Source: Armadillidium nasatum (lineage: Eukaryota > Arthropoda > Malacostraca > Isopoda > Armadillidiidae). Taken from it: DNA of 20,000 bases. Below the pieces are notes generated by a model that worked only from the letters and a program-made list of their open reading frames with translations, ran no database searches and had not been told where the DNA came from. The stretch lies in the NCBI GenBank assembly GCA_009176605.1, contig SEYY01022328.1, positions 122,501 to 142,500 on the forward strand, in the 5' to 3' direction. This document shows, in pieces, positions 1 through 20,000 of this stretch; positions within the stretch are counted from its first letter, which is position 1; the number at the start of each line of letters is the position of its first letter. Made by a program: the position numbers and the translations under genes.

Positions 1-660
1 AACCAATCCAAACACGAACTACTCGGTTGCTGAAATATTTTCTCAAATCCTGACAAAAAGAATACTGTTCCTTTTTTTTTTCCTCAAGGATTACCCCTAC
101 TCACGGCTGGGCCCTTTTCTAGGAGGAGCAGAATACTGCAGGAAAGGAAACTCACCCAATCCTAACACAAGCTTTAAGGTGAGCGCAGACTTTAAAGAAA
201 AGAAAGAAATGTTAACTACAACAGGATAGACATATGAGGACAGAGAGTTCAGCAAAGAAGGGGTGACCTGAAAGAACGAGGCACTACAGCGAGCAAGCCT
301 GGGGTTTCAATATTCACACAAAATTCATATGCGAGAAGAGCATCCCTTGTGCTACGAGGGCTGTACAGTGGTGGTAGAATGCGAAAAGTAACTTTGAGTA
401 TCTGCCGTTGTACTATCTTCAGAAAAGAGAGAGTGCACCAACGAAACGTTCCAGGGGTGGAGGGTCTATAGAGTTTGAAAGTAGGTGACAGTTATCAGTC
501 TTTTTAGTCTCAGACTCAACCCTATCCCAAAGAATGGTGTAACGTGTCACACCAGGTCTAAAGCTTTTGATATATCAAGCATCACCACAAGACTCCCCAT
601 AGGCTCAATTTATTTATCTATTGTGACCTATAGTAGTTCTGTCATGGTCTAGTATGAAGA
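1..660 (-). pseudogene. Decayed LINE reverse transcriptase fragment
   Basis: Read on the minus strand, this segment keeps recognisable pieces of a non-LTR retrotransposon reverse transcriptase. The palm motif A, normally LDISKAFDRVWH, survives as LDISKALDLV followed by a stop codon at the Trp position (codons at about 579-540). Further on, RSTRDA (about 356-339) and then SFF.VTP.LLNSL match the conserved C-terminal stretch RSTR...FFP.T..LWNSLP of many arthropod LINEs. Several stops and at least one frameshift (near 300) separate the pieces, and the region between motif A and RSTR is too short for the intact domain, so internal DNA has been lost. It continues beyond the left edge of the window. 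It lies antisense within the presumed intron before the plus-strand exon at 1447. The LINE assignment is fairly sure; the clade is not. Confidence 0.7.
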
Positions 661-1437
<777 letters not shown>

Positions 1438-1446
1438 TTTTTACAG

Positions 1447-3094
1447 CTCAACTTTTACATCTGAAATGCTTGCAAGGATGAAACGAGAAGAAAGTGAATT
1501 GTTTAAAGAACATGGAGCAGCTTACGAAGTATATTTGGAAGTACCGGAAATGCATAATAATTATGAAGATAAGTACGAAAGATTTTTAGCAAGCTACAAA
1601 AAGAAATACAACACTACCAATGAATCTGAACATATGACAAAGATGTGGCAAAAATATTGGAAGCTTTGTATCGAAAATATAAAATCGAAAGATTGGAAGA
1701 GGAAGCGTCGAGAACTACTGGAAAAGTATAAACTGGAAGCGAGCGTTTCTCAGTCTACAAGTTTAGATTCCAACAAGGATAGATCCATGAGTAAAACACC
1801 TCCACCTCGATCCCTCAACTCGGAAAAAGAAAAATCTATGACCATGTCCAGTGCTGAAGTTGTTGCAGCGATTGCAGAAATCTCACGTCAACCTTTAGAT
1901 AATTTTACTGTGGAAGGAGCTGTGAGTTTGCTGGAGGAGATTAGTGAATCCCTTGGTGATATTAAAGATCCAGCGAATATACTTTTATCGTCTATTCGCA
2001 CCTTGGGATTAAACAAAAAAGCAGCAATGTCTTTAATATCCAAAGAAGAAAATATTCTTCTTATGAATATAATATTTGAAAAAATACTTTTGCTTAGTCA
2101 GACAGTGCCAGCTCCTAAGGTTGAGTTTTTCAAGAAAGGCATTGCGTGGGGTTTACATTTGATTAAGTATGCTAAAGATTTCAAAGAAGAGGATAAAATT
2201 GTTACCGATACAACCGTGCGATTCGACTTAAATTTATTTGCACAACAAACTTACAACCATGAACCTAATTGGATTTTAGAGACATTAGAACAAAGTTTGG
2301 AGTATGTTTATGGTGCAAAACCTTCAAGTGATATTTTAAAGCAGATGTTTGCTAATGTGAGTGCGATTCATATGAATATGGCTTCAAATACACCATACTT
2401 CATGAGTGGATCATCTACTGCTTCAGGGCTTCCTAAAAATCCTAATCCAGGCATTGTAACATCACAAGTAGAAGCTATAAAGCCTTCTGTTTCTACATTT
2501 TCTTCTATTCCTCTAACTCCTTTGATTCCTTCCACCACATCTTTTACTACTACATATCCATATCCCACACTATCAACTCCTCTAATCCCTTCATTAGAAG
2601 CAAGTTTTTCAGCACCCCAATCACCTTCAATTAAAAAATCAGACAAAACTTTAAAATCTGCTAGTACACTCTTACCTCCCCCATCCTCAAATCTTGATTT
2701 TACTAAATCGGTACCTGTCCCGGTACAACCTCCAGTATCCACCTCTTTTAAATTAACCTACAAAGATTCGCCAACCCGAAACCCATCATCTCATTTAACT
2801 TCAAATCCTCCCCTCCCTCCAGAAAAAACACCACCACCTCTACCTCCTAGTCAACCTCCACCACCATTACCATTATCACCAGATTCCACTTCTTTGCCAC
2901 TATGCTCGGGTATTTCTTCTCCTACCACCACCACCACTACTACTATGTCTAGCTTTCCTCCAAATTTTCTGTCATTTCCTCCTACCTCAACATCACAATC
3001 TGGTTCATCATCATTTACAAGAGATACTAAATTTTCCAGTGATATGGTTAATACCATCATTAATTTAGCTAAACAAAGTTCACATCTTGGATAG
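1447..3094 (+). CDS. 3'-terminal coding exon of a Ser/Thr/Pro-rich protein, partial
   Basis: The exon opens after an acceptor (T-run, ACAG, 1433-1446) and is open from its first base, entering with two codon bases owed by the preceding exon. The ATG at 1466 is therefore probably internal, not the start. It ends at TAG 3092-3094. Counting from 1466, residues 1-90 are charged and rich in Trp and Tyr, with paired aromatic motifs such as MWQKYW and DWKRKRREL. Residues about 130-320 look globular and mostly helical. Residues about 330-542 are low-complexity Ser/Thr/Pro, with polyproline stretches at about 445-475 (possible SH3/WW/EVH1 ligands) and a Thr run near 490 from a CCA/CTA trinucleotide repeat. 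The N-terminal pattern reminds me of arthropod proteins annotated CG7065-like, a nuclear zinc-finger family, but I cannot confirm this and no zinc finger is visible here. Upstream exons are outside the window or not recognisable in it. It converges on the minus-strand gene ending at 3613. Confidence 0.8.
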
Positions 3095-3575
3095 ATTTGT
3101 TGTGGAGTGGTATTTTGATTGTAATATATGCCTACGGCAGTTTGCCTATATATATATGCTCCCATAATTATTCAGTGCAATTTATACAGGTATGTATGAA
3201 AATAGTGATTTTCAGTTTTTTAAAGTAGTAATCCTAAAAGTATTTTATTTTATATTTTCAGCCCATGAAATATCATTTAATTTAAGTAATTTATAATAAA
3301 AGTGAGATTCGAATTTAAACTTTTCATTGAAAATTAAAATACTTTAAAAAAGTCTTGTATTCTTACATCCCTCTATCACATTGTTTTTTAAGGTTTGCTT
3401 TTATTCATTTAAAAATAATTTTGAAAATACTTTACTTTTAACTTTAGATTCCGTTAAAACTGGCGATTTATAAAAATGTAAAATAAATAATCAATTTCTT
3501 TGAATGATTTTTACAATGCTACAGAAAATATTGATAATTATACCTATAAACATTAAAAGACTTTACAATCATTAG
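3095..3575. other. Convergent intergenic spacer and 3' UTRs
   Basis: AT-rich DNA between the two converging stop codons (3094 and 3613). Apart from candidate poly(A) hexamers nothing is recognised. Confidence 0.5.
3295..3300 (+). terminator. Candidate poly(A) signal of the plus-strand gene
   Basis: AATAAA 200 bp after the stop codon at 3094. In such AT-rich DNA the hexamer is common, so this is only the first plausible one. Confidence 0.35.
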
Positions 3576-3581
3576 TTTATT
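3576..3581 (-). terminator. Candidate poly(A) signal of the zinc-finger gene
   Basis: AATAAA on the minus strand, 31 bp after the stop codon of the zinc-finger gene (3613-3615). The spacing is short but workable. The hexamer is weak evidence in AT-rich sequence. Confidence 0.35.
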
Positions 3582-3612
3582 TTCATTAATATAAATATAA
3601 AGAAACTTCAAT

Positions 3613-18652
<15,040 letters not shown>

Positions 18653-18954
18653 GGTTTATTGTTTAATTAATAAGGAAATTAAAAGTTCACCACAGTCCAC
18701 AGTACACTCAAATTTTGGTGTCCACACTTTATTGAACTAAATTTTTGCTTTTTTTATGAAATATACGCATAAAAACTAAATAATACGTTCCTTCTTCATC
18801 ATTCTTCCATTAATTTTTATGAACTGTTATATAACTATTTTAAGTAATTTTAATTCCAGTTCTTAACACCTCAATTCCTTAAATTCGGCATTTTTATAAC
18901 AAAATCTGAGGATGTTCAGACTTCAGATTTCAGAGTATTATATCGTATACTTTT

Positions 18955-19086
18955 ATTCAATATATCGAAAAATATATCGATGATATCATAACCACGCGAT
19001 ATAAACTTTTCATAGACTTTGTAGTAAAGTCTATGATATTTTTGGCAATGTTGAAATATCGATATTTTTTCATCAATATCGAATCA
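18955..19086. repeat. MITE-like foldback 1 with TATCGATA
   Basis: The ends, about 30 bp each, are imperfect inverted copies: ATTCAATATATCG with an A-run and TATCGAT on the left, and the reverse of TATCGATATTTTTTCATC on the right. In the middle CATAGACTTT-GTAGT-AAAGTCTATG (19011-19035) is a perfect 10-bp inverted repeat, and its centre coincides with that of the outer arms. TATCGATA (19057-19064) equals the DRE motif bound by DREF in insects. It lies about 300 bp upstream of the zinc-finger gene start, so it could act in that promoter (inference). Confidence 0.55.
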
Positions 19087-19164
19087 GTGATTTTTTTTTT
19101 TTTCGTTTTATAATCATGATTTAATCCAGCGCAGCGAAACAATCGAAATCTAGCGAAAATTTAG

Positions 19165-19253
19165 GGTGTGTTCCACGAAATCAAGTGTGACGTCAAGTTT
19201 AAGCCAGCTGCAGAGAAAATATTTTGCAGATCCTTTGATTTTCGTGGGACACC
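19165..19253. repeat. MITE-like foldback 2 with CRE palindrome
   Basis: The arms, GGTGTGTTCCACGAAATCAA (19165-19184) and its near inverse TTGATTTTCGTGGGACACC (19235-19253), pair with two small gaps. The interior has a nested inverted repeat around AAAATATTTT flanked by CTGCA and TGCAG, and a full CRE palindrome TGACGTCA (19188-19195). About 89 bp long, it is typical of a short non-autonomous foldback or of a structured regulatory element. Confidence 0.5.
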
Positions 19254-19753
19254 ACTGAAGCAATTAACAGCTGATCTATGTAAACAAACGTAAATATATT
19301 TTTAAATCAAATTTAATCACTCATTTAAATAATTTAAGCAATCACGTAATTTAATTAATATCATAAAGGCCATATGTAGAAATATAGGATGATTTTGAGC
19401 CAAAGGAAGATTTTAAAAAAGACTTTGGCAGCAGCCAAAAAAACATTGGAACCATCGAAATTCCGAATAATTGAAAATAATTAATTTCCTTTATTTAAAA
19501 CAAAATAATAATCCAAAAATACTAAAATAATTATCCGTATTAATTTGCAAATTTATCTGAATAAGAATATTTAGAAAAGGTATTTATTTAAAAAATAAAA
19601 AAAATGCCTTGGCCTAACCAAAGTTTTATATGGTAAACTTTGTTAGGTATGAGTTATATATTTCTTTTTTTCAAATCTTTCTTGCTATCAAATTTATTGC
19701 CTTCCACTCAAATATATAACTCCGTAACGTTTTGAATTATATGGAATTCATAT
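19254..19753. other. Upstream intergenic region, nothing recognised
   Basis: AT-rich DNA right of the foldbacks. No coding exon, RNA gene or terminal repeats supported. Confidence 0.45.
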
Positions 19754-19988
19754 ATGAAGAAACTTCAAGAGCAACAACCTTTTGAAAAAGTTCATAGTAA
19801 GTCCAAAGTTTGGTAAGTCTTCTCTTATTTTTTAATTGTAAAACTTATTATGACCTTTCTCTTTCAGGTCTCTTAGTAAAAGCTCAAACCCAGGGCTTTT
19901 ACACTCTCTCTCTCTCTCCCAAGTATTGAAATATTTAGAAATTTATTTTATGATTATGTTATATAAATTAGTTATCCAAATAGAATAG
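19754..19988 (+). CDS. Weak candidate two-exon small gene, divergent from the zinc-finger gene
   Basis: ATG at 19754 opens 19 codons plus two bases (MKKLQEQQPFEKVHSK...) up to a strong donor GTAAGT at 19813. A 55-nt intron would end at TTTCTCTTTCAG (19867). The second exon continues in frame for 39 codons to TAG at 19986-19988, giving 59 residues. The splice sites are good, but the product has no recognised motif, part of it comes from a CT repeat, and open stretches this short occur by chance. It may instead be the 5' part of a larger gene or nothing. Confidence 0.2.
19904..19918. repeat. Short (CT)n run
   Basis: Seven CT units within the second exon of the weak candidate gene. Confidence 0.9.
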
Positions 19989-20000
19989 TAGTTGTGGTAT

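Noticed and set aside
2368..2742. Minus-strand open frame of 124 residues, and another at 2851-3165
   Set aside because: They lie antisense to the Ser/Thr/Pro-rich exon; Gly/Val/Asp-rich translation is the mirror of its codon bias, and no splice or start context supports them.

Overview
This is an AT-rich nuclear window from a eukaryote, most likely an arthropod. A crustacean such as an isopod is my guess, based on the very long (TA)n tracts, a Penelope-like element and the style of the LINE fragments; the species cannot be fixed from this sequence. Coding DNA is split by short and long introns with GT...AG boundaries, and nothing looks prokaryotic.

Left part (1-3612): a decayed LINE reverse transcriptase fragment on the minus strand (about 1-660) is followed by a 170-bp (TA)n tract. 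Directly after that tract comes the 3'-terminal coding exon (1447-3094, plus strand) of a gene whose earlier exons lie outside the window. It encodes at least 542 residues: a charged, Trp-rich segment, an unrecognised globular part and a Ser/Thr/Pro-rich tail.

Centre and right (3613-18652, minus strand): one large gene, converging on the first, fills most of the window. By matching reading frames across splice sites I reconstructed 14 coding exons spanning about 15 kb. They total 2217 nt and encode 738 residues with nine zinc-finger units (seven canonical C2H2 and two atypical) and a Gln/Ser-rich C-terminal tail. Every exon joins in frame. One boundary, the donor of intron 10, has GA instead of GT, and reading through it gives a stop and two AATAAA signals within 50 bp.

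The introns are loaded with repeats: ten of the eleven (TA)n tracts; a LINE 3' fragment (4681-5366); a Penelope-like element with reverse transcriptase, GIY-YIG endonuclease and a probable decayed hammerhead ribozyme (about 14214-16080); and a LINE endonuclease fragment plus LINE 3' end (about 17780-18200). Four (TA)n tracts sit directly upstream of splice acceptors, where a pyrimidine tract would normally be.

Upstream of the zinc-finger gene (18653-20000) are two MITE-like foldbacks, one with a DRE-like TATCGATA and one with a full CRE palindrome, and at the far end a weak candidate for a small divergent spliced gene. No tRNA, rRNA or CRISPR array was found.
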